From Naasia sp. (GTDB taxonomy: Bacteria > Actinomycetota > Actinomycetes > Actinomycetales > Microbacteriaceae), in the NCBI RefSeq assembly GCF_025465545.1, contig NZ_JAODMK010000022.1, forward strand, positions 62,001 to 126,000: a stretch of 64,000 nt of DNA, read 5' to 3'. This document shows positions 33,939 to 43,378 of the stretch, in pieces. The position numbers and the translations under genes are program-made. The notes beneath the pieces are model-generated. The model was not told the DNA's origin. It searched no databases and saw only the letters and a list, made by a program, of their open reading frames with translations. Position 1 is the first letter of the stretch; each line of letters opens with the position of its first letter.

Positions 33939-35303
33939 ATGAAGTACGCGAACACAGTCCTCGATCTCATCGGCGGCACGCCCCTCGTCCGCCTCAACCG
34001 CGTCACCGAGGGCATCGCCGCCACGGTCCTCGCCAAGGTGGAGTACCTGAACCCCGGGGGCTCCAGCAAGGACCGCATCGCGGTGCGGATCCTCGACGAC
34101 GCCGAGCGGCGGGGACTCCTGAAGCCGGGCGGCACGATCGTCGAGCCGACCTCCGGCAACACCGGCGTCGGGCTTGCGCTGGTCGCCCAGCAGCGCGGCT
34201 ACCGCTGCGTCTTCGTGCTGCCGGACAAGGTGGGTGAGGACAAGCGCAGCGTGCTCACCGCCTACGGCGCCGAGGTCGTGGTGACCCCGACCGCCGTCGC
34301 TCCCGAGGACCCCAGCTCCTACTACAGCGTCTCGGACCGGCTCGCCCGCGAGATTCCGGGCGCCTTCAAGCCGGACCAGTACTCGAACCCGAACGGGCCA
34401 CTCTCGCACTACGAGTCCACGGGGCCGGAGATCTGGGCCGACACCGAGGGGCTCGTCACGCACTTCGTGGCGGGCGTCGGCACGGGCGGCACGATCAGCG
34501 GCGTCGGCCGCTACCTCAAGGAGGTGTCCGGCGGCTCGGTGCAGGTCATCGGCGCCGATCCGGAGGGGTCCGTGTATTCGGGAGGCACCGGGCGCCCCTA
34601 CCTGGTCGAAGGCGTCGGAGAGGACTTCTGGCCCACCGCATACGATCCGTCCGTCGTCGATCAGGTGATCGCCTCGTCCGACAAGGAATCGTTCGACCTC
34701 ACGCTGCGCCTCGCCCGCGAGGAGGGCCTCCTGGTCGGCGGATCGAGCGGCCTGGCCGTCTCAGCGGCGCTCAAGGCGGCCCGGAGCCTGCCCGCCGACG
34801 CGGTGGTCGTCGTGCTGCTGCCGGACGGCGGTCGCGGCTACCTGGGCAAGATCTTCAATGAGAAGTGGATGCGCTCCTACGGCTTCGCGGAGGTGGGCGA
34901 GGAGAAGACGGTGGCCGACGTGCTCCGAGGCAAGACGGGACGCATCCCCGACCTCGTGCACGCGCTGCCCGACACCACGGTGCGCGACGCGATCGCCGCC
35001 ATGCAGGAGTACGACGTCTCGCAGCTGCTCGTGCTGAAGACCGCGCCTCCCGTGGTGATGGGTGAGGTGGTCGGCGCGCTGGACGAGCGCGAGCTGCTCG
35101 AGTCCGTGTTCAGCGGCCGCGTGGGACTCGCCGACACCATCGGCGGCATCGTCGGCAAGCCGCTCGCCCTGATCGGCGCGGGCGAACCCGTGTCGGCCGC
35201 TCGCGCAGCGCTCGGCACGTCCGACGCCCTGCTCGTGACCGACGAGGGCAAGCCGATCGCCGTGGTGACCCGCTACGACCTGCTCAGCTACCTTTCGGCC
35301 TGA
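33939..35303 (+). CDS. cbs: Cystathionine beta-synthase
   Basis: PLP enzyme joining serine and homocysteine to cystathionine, the first step of reverse transsulfuration. The PLP Lys lies in NPGGSSKDRIA, the substrate loop in EPTSGNTGVGLAL and the phosphate-binding loop in GVGTGGTISGVGRYL. Residues about 335-454 form a pair of CBS domains (VRDAIAAMQEYDVSQLLVL, and the last 50 residues). That tail distinguishes it from CysK and CysM. Length 454 aa as in mycobacterial Cbs. The ATG at 33939 lies 61 nt after the Cys-rich leader. The next gene starts 14 nt downstream. Confidence 0.95.
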   Translation: MKYANTVLDLIGGTPLVRLNRVTEGIAATVLAKVEYLNPGGSSKDRIAVRILDDAERRGLLKPGGTIVEPTSGNTGVGLALVAQQRGYRCVFVLPDKVGEDKRSVLTAYGAEVVVTPTAVAPEDPSSYYSVSDRLAREIPGAFKPDQYSNPNGPLSHYESTGPEIWADTEGLVTHFVAGVGTGGTISGVGRYLKEVSGGSVQVIGADPEGSVYSGGTGRPYLVEGVGEDFWPTAYDPSVVDQVIASSDKESFDLTLRLAREEGLLVGGSSGLAVSAALKAARSLPADAVVVVLLPDGGRGYLGKIFNEKWMRSYGFAEVGEEKTVADVLRGKTGRIPDLVHALPDTTVRDAIAAMQEYDVSQLLVLKTAPPVVMGEVVGALDERELLESVFSGRVGLADTIGGIVGKPLALIGAGEPVSAARAALGTSDALLVTDEGKPIAVVTRYDLLSYLSA

Positions 35304-35316
35304 CTCGAGGAGACAC

Positions 35317-36465
35317 ATGGACCACGGCTTCCAGACCAGGGCGATCCACGCCGGCCAGGACTTCGACCCGGCCACCGGGGCGGTGGTCCCGCCGATCTAC
35401 CAGACCTCGACCTTCGTTCAGGACGGCGTCGGTGGGCTGCGCGGCGGGTACGAGTACGGTCGCAGCGGCAACCCGACGCGCGACTCCCTGCAGACCCTGC
35501 TGGCCTCCCTCGAGGGCGGCAGGCACGGCTTCTCCTTCTCCTCGGGGCTCGCGGCGGAGGACGCGCTCCTGCGCTCCGCCCTGCGGCCGGGCGATCACGT
35601 CGTGCTCGGCAACGACGTGTACGGAGGCACCCACCGGCTGCTCAGCCGCATCCTCGGACCCTGGGGCGTCGAGCTGGACGCGGTGGAGATGAGCGACTTC
35701 GACGCGGTGCGCGCCGCTCTGCGCCCCGGCGTGACGAAGGTGCTCTGGGTGGAGACGCCGAGCAATCCCCTGATGAAGATCACCGACATCGCCGGGCTCG
35801 CCGGGCTGGGCAAGGCGGCGGGCGCGCTCGTGGTCGTCGACAACACCTTCGCCTCCCCCTACCTGCAGCAGCCCCTGTCGCTCGGAGCCGACGTCGTGGT
35901 GCACTCGACCACCAAATACCTCGGCGGTCACTCGGACGTGCTGGGCGGTGCCGTCATCACCGACTCGGACGAGCTCGCAGCCAAGGTCGGCTTCCAGCAG
36001 TTCGCCGCGGGCGCCATCCTCGCTCCCATGGAGGCGTGGCTCACCGTGCGCGGCATCAAGACGCTGGGTGTGCGGATGGACCGTCACTCCGCGAATGCGC
36101 GGGCGGTGGCCGAGCACTTCGTCGGCCATGCCGATGTGCAGACCGTGTACTACCCGGGGCTCGACACGCATCCCGGACACGACCTCGCCGCGCGCCAGAT
36201 GAAGGACTTCGGCGGCATGCTCTCCGTCGCGCTCAAGGGCGGCGAGCAGGCCGCTCGCGCGCTCGCGGAGTCCACCAAGCTGTTCCAGCTGGCCGAGTCG
36301 CTCGGCGGCGTCGAGTCGCTCATCGGCTACCCGGCGGAGATGACCCACGCCTCCGTGCGCGGCACCCCTCTCGAAGTGGCGCGGAACGTCGTGCGGCTCT
36401 CGGTGGGGATCGAGGACGTCGAGGACCTCATCGCCGACCTCGAGCAGGCGCTGCCCCGCCGCTGA
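35317..36465 (+). CDS. Cystathionine gamma-synthase/gamma-lyase
   Basis: Cys/Met-metabolism PLP enzyme, 382 aa. Motifs: FQTRAIHAGQ at the N-terminus, YEYGRSGNPTRDSLQ, the PLP-stacking VYGGTHRL, and the PLP Lys in VHSTTKYLGGHSDVLGG. Next to Cbs, the likely reaction is cleavage of cystathionine to cysteine, 2-oxobutyrate and ammonia (gamma-lyase). Sequence motifs alone do not separate this from gamma-synthase (MetB). It is in one operon with cbs, under the Cys-leader control. Confidence 0.93.
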   Translation: MDHGFQTRAIHAGQDFDPATGAVVPPIYQTSTFVQDGVGGLRGGYEYGRSGNPTRDSLQTLLASLEGGRHGFSFSSGLAAEDALLRSALRPGDHVVLGNDVYGGTHRLLSRILGPWGVELDAVEMSDFDAVRAALRPGVTKVLWVETPSNPLMKITDIAGLAGLGKAAGALVVVDNTFASPYLQQPLSLGADVVVHSTTKYLGGHSDVLGGAVITDSDELAAKVGFQQFAAGAILAPMEAWLTVRGIKTLGVRMDRHSANARAVAEHFVGHADVQTVYYPGLDTHPGHDLAARQMKDFGGMLSVALKGGEQAARALAESTKLFQLAESLGGVESLIGYPAEMTHASVRGTPLEVARNVVRLSVGIEDVEDLIADLEQALPRR

Positions 36466-36562
36466 CGGGGCTGCGGGAGCCGCGCAACGCGAACGCCTCT
36501 CCGACGGGGTCGGCGGGGCGTGCCGGGGCCGGCGGGGCGTCCTCGGGCGTGCGGGCGCCCTT

Positions 36563-36659
36563 CCCTCAGCAGGCGAATTTGAGGCCAACCCCCGCAGGGG
36601 GCCCCTTCTGCCTGCTGAAGGAAGGATTGCCTGCTGAGCGAAGGAATGCCTGCTGAGGG
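36563..36659. repeat. REP-like repeat element downstream of transsulfuration operon
   Basis: TGCCTGCTGA occurs three times at 36609-36618, 36628-36637 and 36647-36656 with an exact 19-bp period. The outer right copy, GCCTGCTGAGGG, is the inverse of CCCTCAGCAGGC at the left end, so the whole can fold back. It lies between convergent operons and may act as terminator or mRNA stabiliser. Confidence 0.6.
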
Positions 36660-36688
36660 AGAGGGCGCGGCTCGCGGAGCGCCGCGGG

Positions 36689-38119
36689 TCAGCTGGGCTG
36701 ACCGGCCGCCGCGGCGTACTGCTCGCGGATCTCGGGACGGTGGTCGGGTGCCGGCTCCGCCGCCGTGTCCACCGGCCAGGACGGGCGGGTGCCGGTGAGG
36801 GTCCACGCGGCCTGGACGGCAGCGCCGGCCGCCACGTATTCGCCGGGCGCGGGCACCACGACGGGCTGGGCGAACACCTGTGCCGCGATCGCCGCGACCG
36901 CCGGGTTCTGAGCGGCACCGCCGATCAGCAGGAGGCGCTGGGCGGTCACGCCCTGGGCGAGCACCGCATCGAGGCCGTCCGCCAGCCCGCAGAGCAGACC
37001 CTCCACCGCGGCGCGGGCGAGGTTCTCCCGGGTCGTCGAGCGGAGGGTCATGCCGCGCAGGGAGGCGGTGGCGTCGGGCAGGTTGGGTGTCCGCTCGCCC
37101 TCGAAGTACGGCACGAGCACGAGACCGTCGGCCGCCGGCGCTGCGGTGGCGGCGAGCCTCCCGAGCTCGTCATGGCTCACGCCGAGGAGGCGCGCGGTGG
37201 CGTCCAGAATCCGGGCGGCATTGAGCGTGGCGATGAGGGGGAGGAACTCGCCGCTCGCGCTGGCGAACCCGGCGACGGTGCCGGTGGCGTCGGCGCTCGG
37301 CTCGTCGGTGACGGCGAAGACGGTTCCGCTCGTGCCGATCGAGATGACCACGTCTCCGGAGGAGGCGCCGAGGCCGAGGGCGCCGGCCGCGTTGTCGCCG
37401 GCCCCGGCGCCGACCACGATCCCCGCCGGGATTCCGGCCTCACGCTGATCGGCCGTCTCGCCGGCCCGCTCCTCGGGCGCGAGCACCCGGGGAAGGATGG
37501 CGTCGTGGCCCAGCGCGAGCTCGAGGAGTCTCCGGTCGTAGTCTCCGGTCGCCGGCGACCAGTAGCTCGTCCCGCTCGCGTCCGACCGGTCGGTCACGAG
37601 CGCGCCGAGCACGGGGCCGAGGGGGGATTCGCCGTCAGGACCGTAGCCGAGCAGGCGCCAGGTGAGCCAGTCGTGGGGGAGGGCGACCGCCGCGACGCGC
37701 TCCGCGTTCTCCGGCTCGGCGTCCCGCAGCCAGCGCAGCTTCGTGGCGGTGAACGAGGCAACGGGGACCGATCCGGTGCGCCGCGCGTAGTCCTCGGCGC
37801 CGACTTCGGCGATGAGGTCCCGGGCCGCTCCGGCCGATCTGGTGTCGTTCCAGAGCAGGGCCGGACGGATCACCCGCCCGGCGTCGTCCAGCACGACCAT
37901 GCCGTGCTGCTGCCCCGCGACCGAGATCGCGGCGACCCCGGCGAGCCCGCCGGCGTCGGCGATCGCGGCCGAGAGCGCCTGCCACCACGCGGCGGGATCG
38001 ACCTCGGTGCCCTCCGGGTGGCTGGCGCGTCCGGAGCGCACGACCGCCCCGGTGTCCGCGTCCCGGATCACGATCTTGCAGCTCTGGGTCGACGAGTCGA
38101 CCCCGGCGACGAGCGTCAT
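36689..38119 (-). CDS. xylB: Xylulokinase
   Basis: FGGY kinase phosphorylating D-xylulose to xylulose-5-phosphate, 476 aa. N-terminal phosphate motif [20 protein letters not shown]; the xylulokinase substrate block [27 protein letters not shown]-terminal [23 protein letters not shown] 38119 has AAAGGGAG in good position; the ATG at 38134 is too close to it to use it. It lies downstream of xylA, separated by a strong hairpin. Confidence 0.95.
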   Translation of the reverse strand: MTLVAGVDSSTQSCKIVIRDADTGAVVRSGRASHPEGTEVDPAAWWQALSAAIADAGGLAGVAAISVAGQQHGMVVLDDAGRVIRPALLWNDTRSAGAARDLIAEVGAEDYARRTGSVPVASFTATKLRWLRDAEPENAERVAAVALPHDWLTWRLLGYGPDGESPLGPVLGALVTDRSDASGTSYWSPATGDYDRRLLELALGHDAILPRVLAPEERAGETADQREAGIPAGIVVGAGAGDNAAGALGLGASSGDVVISIGTSGTVFAVTDEPSADATGTVAGFASASGEFLPLIATLNAARILDATARLLGVSHDELGRLAATAAPAADGLVLVPYFEGERTPNLPDATASLRGMTLRSTTRENLARAAVEGLLCGLADGLDAVLAQGVTAQRLLLIGGAAQNPAVAAIAAQVFAQPVVVPAPGEYVAAGAAVQAAWTLTGTRPSWPVDTAAEPAPDHRPEIREQYAAAAGQPS

Positions 38120-38139
38120 CGCTCTCCCTTTCATCGAGT

Positions 38140-38187
38140 TGCCCAGTTCGGTCGCGAAATCCGCGGATCCAGCGACCGAACTGGGCA
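38140..38187 (-). other. 16-bp perfect hairpin between xylA and xylB
   Basis: TGCCCAGTTCGGTCGC (38140-38155) and GCGACCGAACTGGGCA (38172-38187) are perfect inverse complements over 16 bp. The 16-nt loop contains its own TCCGCGGA palindrome. In the xylA-xylB message it may be a partial terminator or an RNA-stability element that raises xylA over xylB. There is no T tract. Confidence 0.75.
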
Positions 38188-38197
38188 GGTCAGCGAA

Positions 38198-39388
38198 CTA
38201 GCGGGCGCCGAGCAGGTGCTCGGTGGCCAGCTGCTGCAGGCGGACGAAGCCGAAGCCCTTGCCGCCGAGGTAGGGAGAGGCGTCGAAGTCCTCGTACGCG
38301 GAGCGGTCCGCGAGGAGGTCGTCGTAGCTCTCGCCCTCGTTGAGGGTGGGACGGCCGAGCTCGGTCACCTTCGAGGCTTCGAGCGCCTCCTGCACCTCGG
38401 GGTCGGCGCGGAAGGCCGCGGCGCGCTCCTTGAGGAGAAGGTAGTTGGCCATGTTGGCCTTCGCCGACTCCCAGACTCCGGTCTCGTCCTCGGTGCGGCT
38501 CGGCTTGTAGTCGAAGTGCCGGGGGCCGTCGTAGGTGGGGCCGCCGGCGGGGCTGCCGTTCTCGAGCAGATCGACGAGCGCGAACGCGTTGTAGAGGTCG
38601 CCGTGGCCGAAGACGAGGTCCTGGTCGTACTTGATGCCGCGCTGACCGTTCAGGTCGATGTGGAAGAGCTTGCCCTGGTAGAGGGCCTGGGCGATGCCTG
38701 CGGCGAAGTTGAGGCCGGCCATCTGCTCGTGTCCGACCTCGGGGTTGATGCCGAACAGCTCGGGCCGCTCGAGGGTCTCGATGAAGGCGAGCGCGTGCCC
38801 GAGGGTCGGCAGCAGGATGTCGCCGCGCGGCTCGTTCGGCTTCGGCTCGATGGCGAACCGGATGTCGTAGCCCTTGTCGGTCGCGTAGTCGGCGAGCAGG
38901 TTGACCGACTCGCGGTAGCGCTCGAGTGCAGCACGGACATCCTTTGCGGCGTCGTACTCGGCGCCCTCGCGTCCGCCCCACATGACGAAGGTCTTGGCGC
39001 CGAGCTCGGCCGCGAGGTCGAGGTTCCGCAGCACCTTGCGCAGGGCGAAGCGGCGCACGGAGCGGTCGTTGGAGGTGAAGCCGCCGTCCTTGAACACGGG
39101 AGCGCTGAAGAGGTTCGTGGTGATCATCGGCACGATCACGCCGGTGTCGGCGAGCGCCTGCTTGAGGCGGTCGATCTCGCCCTGACGGACCTGGTCCGAT
39201 GACCCGAAGTCGAAGAGGTCGTCGTCGTGGAAAGTGAGGCCGTAGGCGCCCAGCTCGGCGAGCTTCTCCACGACGTGCACGGTGTCCAGGTGTTCGCGGG
39301 TCGGGCCGCCGAACGGGTCGGTGCCGTTGTAGCCGACGGTCCAGAGACCGAAGGAGAACTTGTCGTCGCGGGTGGGCGTCACTGTCAT
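38198..39388 (-). CDS. xylA: Xylose isomerase
   Basis: Converts D-xylose to D-xylulose; Mg2+ enzyme of the actinobacterial type I group, 396 aa. Active-site segments: [14 protein letters not shown] (with the catalytic His), [12 protein letters not shown], the metal Glu in [13 protein letters not shown], the His/Asp metal site in [17 protein letters not shown] and the C-terminal VDLLENG block. It is divergent from the ROK regulator gene, with an operator-like dyad near its start. Confidence 0.98.
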   Translation of the reverse strand: MTVTPTRDDKFSFGLWTVGYNGTDPFGGPTREHLDTVHVVEKLAELGAYGLTFHDDDLFDFGSSDQVRQGEIDRLKQALADTGVIVPMITTNLFSAPVFKDGGFTSNDRSVRRFALRKVLRNLDLAAELGAKTFVMWGGREGAEYDAAKDVRAALERYRESVNLLADYATDKGYDIRFAIEPKPNEPRGDILLPTLGHALAFIETLERPELFGINPEVGHEQMAGLNFAAGIAQALYQGKLFHIDLNGQRGIKYDQDLVFGHGDLYNAFALVDLLENGSPAGGPTYDGPRHFDYKPSRTEDETGVWESAKANMANYLLLKERAAAFRADPEVQEALEASKVTELGRPTLNEGESYDDLLADRSAYEDFDASPYLGGKGFGFVRLQQLATEHLLGAR

Positions 39389-39416
39389 AAGAGCTCCATT
39401 GCTGGGTCGGACAAAA

Positions 39417-39433
39417 TGTTTACGCTTGCAACA
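39417..39433. promoter_or_regulatory. Candidate operator between xylA and ROK regulator
   Basis: TGTTTACGCTTGCAACA has partial dyad symmetry (TGTT...AACA outer arms). It lies 29 bp upstream of xylA and 74 bp upstream of the regulator gene, in the AT-richest part of this gap. It is a plausible site for the adjacent ROK repressor, but unproven. Confidence 0.4.
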
Positions 39434-39506
39434 TAACAGGCGAGGCGACCAGGGGCACCCGGCAATCCGGCCCTAATGTCTGTGCTGAGCGAAAGGGGGC
39501 GTGGCC

Positions 39507-40706
39507 ATGATCCGCGACGGCACCACGCCCCTGCTCGGCCACGGCAGCGATGCCACCCGGCGCCGCAACCTGTCGGCGCTCCTGGTCCAGGTGCACCGGT
39601 CCCGTGGGCTGTCCCGGTCGAGCCTCACGCAGGCCACCGGACTCAACCGCTCGACCATCGCGGGCCTGGTAGCCGAGCTGGTCGAGCTCGGCCTTGTCGT
39701 GGAGTCGGTGCCGGAGGGCGCCCAGGGCGTCGGACGCCCGAGTCCCATCGTGCGGCCCTCGGACGGCGTCGGGGTGGTGGCCGTCGTGCCGGAGGCGGAC
39801 GCGGTGACGGTCGCTCTCGTGGGCATCGGCGGACGCGTGCTGGCGCGGCGCCGCACCGCGTTCGACGAGCCGCCGCGCGCGCAAGAGCTGCCGCCACTCG
39901 TCCGCTCCTCGCTCGCCGCGCTCCGCCGCTCGCGGCCCGGGCTCACTCCCCTCGGTGTCGGAGTGGCCGTTCCGGGACTCGTGCGCAGCACGGACGGCCT
40001 GGTGCGCCTCGCCCCGCACCTCGGCTGGCGGGACGAGCCGCTGGGCTCCCTGCTGCGAGCGGTCATCGGGCTGCCCGTCTCGGTGTCCAACGACGCGATC
40101 CTGGGGGCGACGGCGGAGGCCGTGTTCGGTGCGGCGCGGGGCCTGGGCCACGCCGTGTATCTGAACGGCGGCTCGAGCGGCATCGGCGGCGGGATCATCG
40201 CAGGCGGGGTACCGCTCCGGGGAGTCGACGGCTACGCCGGGGAGTTCGGGCACACCCATGCGGGCGCGGACGACAGGAGGGACGCGGCAGGCGTGCCCGG
40301 CTCCTTGGAGTCGCAGGTCACCCGCGCCGCCCTCCAACGCCTGCTGGGCATCGGTCCGGTCGATCAGGACGAGTTCGAGGCCGCCCTGGTCGCCTCCGCC
40401 GAGCCGGCCGTGCTCGCCGAGGTGGACCGGCAGCTCGACTATCTCGCCACCACTCTCGGCACCGTGGTGAACATCCTCAACCCCGAGCTGGTCGTGCTGG
40501 GCGGGTTCCTCGCCGCCCTCGATGCCGCGCGGCCGGGTCGGCTGGAGGCCCTGCTCGCGGACCGGGCGCTCGACGCGGCTCGTGAGTCCGTGCGGATCCG
40601 CCGCGCGGAGCTCGGCTCGGATCTCTTGCTGATCGGCGGTGGCGAACTGGCGTTCGCCGCACTGCTCGCCGACCCCGCCTCCATGGGGGAGTGGCGCGCC
40701 GGATAG
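39507..40706 (+). CDS. ROK-family transcriptional regulator (XylR-like)
   Basis: Regulator of 399 aa with an N-terminal winged helix (LLVQVHRSRGLSRSSLTQAT and GLNRSTIAGLVAELVELGLV) and a C-terminal ROK sugar-binding domain (GVAVPGLVRSTDG, LNGGSSGIGGGIIAGG). The ROK zinc motif, normally GHx9CxCGxxGCxE, reads GHTHAGADDRRDAAGVPGS and has no Cys, so the structural zinc is lost. Position divergent from xylA suggests a xylose-responsive repressor. ATG 39507 is preferred to GTG 39501 because AAAGGGGG is better spaced. Confidence 0.9.
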   Translation: MIRDGTTPLLGHGSDATRRRNLSALLVQVHRSRGLSRSSLTQATGLNRSTIAGLVAELVELGLVVESVPEGAQGVGRPSPIVRPSDGVGVVAVVPEADAVTVALVGIGGRVLARRRTAFDEPPRAQELPPLVRSSLAALRRSRPGLTPLGVGVAVPGLVRSTDGLVRLAPHLGWRDEPLGSLLRAVIGLPVSVSNDAILGATAEAVFGAARGLGHAVYLNGGSSGIGGGIIAGGVPLRGVDGYAGEFGHTHAGADDRRDAAGVPGSLESQVTRAALQRLLGIGPVDQDEFEAALVASAEPAVLAEVDRQLDYLATTLGTVVNILNPELVVLGGFLAALDAARPGRLEALLADRALDAARESVRIRRAELGSDLLLIGGGELAFAALLADPASMGEWRAG

Positions 40707-40772
40707 CGCAGGTGACGGTGTGCCCGCCTCTCATGCGCCCGTCATACTGGCAAGTGCCTGTCGAGATGGCAG

Positions 40773-42578
40773 GTGACCGTTCCTGAGGATGCGACAACGA
40801 GGCCCCAACCAGTGAGTGCGACGACGCGATCAACCGGCGAAAAGCCCACATATGCGATGGGCATCGACTTCGGAACCCTGTCAGGAAGGGCCGTCGTCGT
40901 CAGGGTGTCGGACGGCGCCGAACTGGGCTCTGCGGTGTACGACTACCCCCACGCGGTAATGGACGACCGGCTCGCGGGAAGCGGCCGCAAGCTGCCGCCG
41001 GAGTGGGCGCTGCAGGTGCCGGCGGACTACGTCGGCGTCCTCAAGAACGCGGTGCCCCAGGCGCTGGCCGCCGCCGGGATCGACGCATCAGCCGTGATCG
41101 GGGTCGGCACCGACTTCACCGCCTGCACCATGGTGCCGGTGCTCGCCGACGGCACCCCGCTCTGCGAGCTGCCCGAATTCGCGGATCGTCCCCATGCCTA
41201 CGTGAAGCTCTGGAAGCACCACGCGGCACAGGCGCAGGCCGACCGGATCAACGAGCTGGCCACGCAGCGTGGCGAGTCGTGGCTGCCCCGCTACGGCGGA
41301 CTCATCTCCTCCGAGTGGGAATTCGCCAAAGGCCTCCAGCTCCTCGAGGAGGATCCTCAGGTCTACGCACGGATGGACCATTTCGTCGAGGCCGCCGACT
41401 GGATCGTCTGGCAGCTCACCGGCGAGTACGTGCGCAACGCGTGCACGGCCGGCTACAAGGGCATCCTGCAGAACGGCGAGTACCCGTCCGAGGACTTCCT
41501 CGCCGCACTGAACCCCGGCTTCGCCCGCTTCGCCGTCGAGAAGCTCGAGCACCGGATCGGACAGCTCGGCGAGGCGGCGGGCACGCTCTCGGCGCAGGCC
41601 GCGGAGTGGACCGGACTGCCCGCCGGCATCGCGGTGGCGGTCGGCAACGTCGACGCGCACGTCTGCGCCCCGGCCGCGAAGGCGACCCAGCCCGGCCAGA
41701 TGGTCGTCATCATGGGCACCTCCACCTGTCACGTGATGTCGAGCGACCAGCTCCGCGAGGTGCCTGGCATGTGCGGCGTCGTCGACGGCGGCATCGTCGA
41801 GGGCCTCTACGGCTATGAGGCAGGCCAGTCCGGCGTTGGCGACATCTTCGCCTGGTACGTCAAGAACCAGGTGCCTGCTCGCTATTACGACGACGCCAGC
41901 GCACGGGGACGCTCGATCCACGAGCACCTGACCGAGCTGGTGCGCGACCAGCCGGTCGGCGGACACGGCCTGATCGCGCTCGACTGGCACAGCGGCAACC
42001 GCTCGGTCCTCGTCGACCACGAGCTCTCCGGGACCCTCGTCGGCGCCACCCTCACCACGCGGCCCGAGGAGATCTACCGGGCGCTCTTCGAGGCGACCGC
42101 CTTCGGCACGCGCACCATCATCGAGACCTTCACCGCGAGTGGGGTGCCGGTCACCGAGTTCACGGTCGCGGGCGGCCTGCTCAAGAACAGCTTCCTCATG
42201 CAGGTCTACAGCGACGTGCTGCGCCTGCCCATCTCCACGATCGCGAGCGAGCAGGGAGCCGCGCTCGGCTCCGCGATCCACGCGGCGGTCGCCGCCGGCG
42301 TCTACCCCGACGTGCGTGCCGCGGGTGAGGCGATGGGCAAGGTCAACGCCGGCGTCTACACGCCGAACGAGGAGGCCGCGGCCGCCTACGACGCCCTCTA
42401 CGCCGAGTACACGGCGCTGCACGACTACTTCGGTCGTGGCGGCAACGACGTGATGCACCGCCTGGCCGCCATGAAGCGGGCCGGCTACGAGCGCTCGTCG
42501 GGCGTCGCCGCTGCTGCGGCGAGCGGCGACGTGGACAGCGTCGAGCAGGGCGCCCTCGGCGAGGGCGGCAGGGCGTGA
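40773..42578 (+). CDS. araB: L-ribulokinase
   Basis: FGGY kinase producing L-ribulose-5-phosphate, 601 aa with the present start. The N-terminal YAMGIDFGTLSGRAVVVRV is diagnostic of AraB; other blocks are GVGTDFTACTM, VEAADWIVWQLTGEYVRNAC, MGTSTCHVM and the C-terminal VAGGLLKNSFLMQVYSDVL. The first 25 or so residues are not conserved, so GTG 40812 is an alternative start. Stop overlaps the araD GTG by 4 nt. Confidence 0.95.
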   Translation: MTVPEDATTRPQPVSATTRSTGEKPTYAMGIDFGTLSGRAVVVRVSDGAELGSAVYDYPHAVMDDRLAGSGRKLPPEWALQVPADYVGVLKNAVPQALAAAGIDASAVIGVGTDFTACTMVPVLADGTPLCELPEFADRPHAYVKLWKHHAAQAQADRINELATQRGESWLPRYGGLISSEWEFAKGLQLLEEDPQVYARMDHFVEAADWIVWQLTGEYVRNACTAGYKGILQNGEYPSEDFLAALNPGFARFAVEKLEHRIGQLGEAAGTLSAQAAEWTGLPAGIAVAVGNVDAHVCAPAAKATQPGQMVVIMGTSTCHVMSSDQLREVPGMCGVVDGGIVEGLYGYEAGQSGVGDIFAWYVKNQVPARYYDDASARGRSIHEHLTELVRDQPVGGHGLIALDWHSGNRSVLVDHELSGTLVGATLTTRPEEIYRALFEATAFGTRTIIETFTASGVPVTEFTVAGGLLKNSFLMQVYSDVLRLPISTIASEQGAALGSAIHAAVAAGVYPDVRAAGEAMGKVNAGVYTPNEEAAAAYDALYAEYTALHDYFGRGGNDVMHRLAAMKRAGYERSSGVAAAAASGDVDSVEQGALGEGGRA

Positions 42579-43330
42579 GCGGCTGCACCGCCGAGATCCA
42601 GGCCGCCATCGCGCGGACCCGTTCCGAGGTCTGCCGGCTGCACGCCGAGCTGGTGCGCTACGGACTGGTCGTCTGGACCGGCGGCAACGTGTCCGGTCGC
42701 GTGCCCGGCGCCGACCTCTTCGTGATCAAGCCGAGCGGTGTCAGCTATGACGACCTGGCGCCGGAGAAGATGATCGTCTGCGATCTGGACGGGCGCGTCA
42801 TCGGGGGCACCCCCGGCAGCGAGAACGCGCCATCGAGCGACACGGCGGCCCACGCCTACGTGTACCGCAACATGCCAGAGATCGGCGGCGTCGTGCACAC
42901 CCACTCGCCGTACGCGGTGGCCTGGGCCGCCCGCGCGGAGCCGATCCCCTGCGTGACCACCGCCATGGCCGACGAGTTCGGCGGCGACATCCCGGTGGGC
43001 CCCTTCGCCATCATCGGTGACGACTCCATCGGCCGTGGCATCGTGCAGACGCTGCGCCACTCCCGTTCCCGCGCGGTCCTCATGCAGAACCACGGGCCGT
43101 TCACCATCGGCGTCACCGCCAAGGACGCCGTCAAGGCGGCCGTCATGGTCGAGGACGTCGCCCGCACCGTGCACCTCGCGCGTCAGCTGGGCGAGCCCGT
43201 CGCGCTCCCGCAGGAGGCGATCGACGCGCTCTTCGATCGCTATCAGAAGGTCTATGGTCAGGCCTCCGACGCGCGCTTCGCCGGCGCAGCGGCGCCGCCC
43301 GCAGAAGGAGTCGAGCACTCGCGACGGTAG
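42575..43330 (+). CDS. araD: L-ribulose-5-phosphate 4-epimerase
   Basis: Class II aldolase-fold epimerase converting L-ribulose-5-phosphate to D-xylulose-5-phosphate, 251 aa. Motifs: LVVWTGGNVSGRVPG, IKPSGVSYDDLAPE, the zinc His pair in VVHTHSPYA, and the third His in LMQNHGPF. It is fused in translation to araB. The arabinose isomerase gene araA, usually the next gene, is absent here. Confidence 0.93.
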   Translation: MSGCTAEIQAAIARTRSEVCRLHAELVRYGLVVWTGGNVSGRVPGADLFVIKPSGVSYDDLAPEKMIVCDLDGRVIGGTPGSENAPSSDTAAHAYVYRNMPEIGGVVHTHSPYAVAWAARAEPIPCVTTAMADEFGGDIPVGPFAIIGDDSIGRGIVQTLRHSRSRAVLMQNHGPFTIGVTAKDAVKAAVMVEDVARTVHLARQLGEPVALPQEAIDALFDRYQKVYGQASDARFAGAAAPPAEGVEHSRR

Positions 43331-43378
43331 TGCCTCACCCAGCCTGCCCCTGCCACCTGCCCGCGCCGCTCCGGAGCA

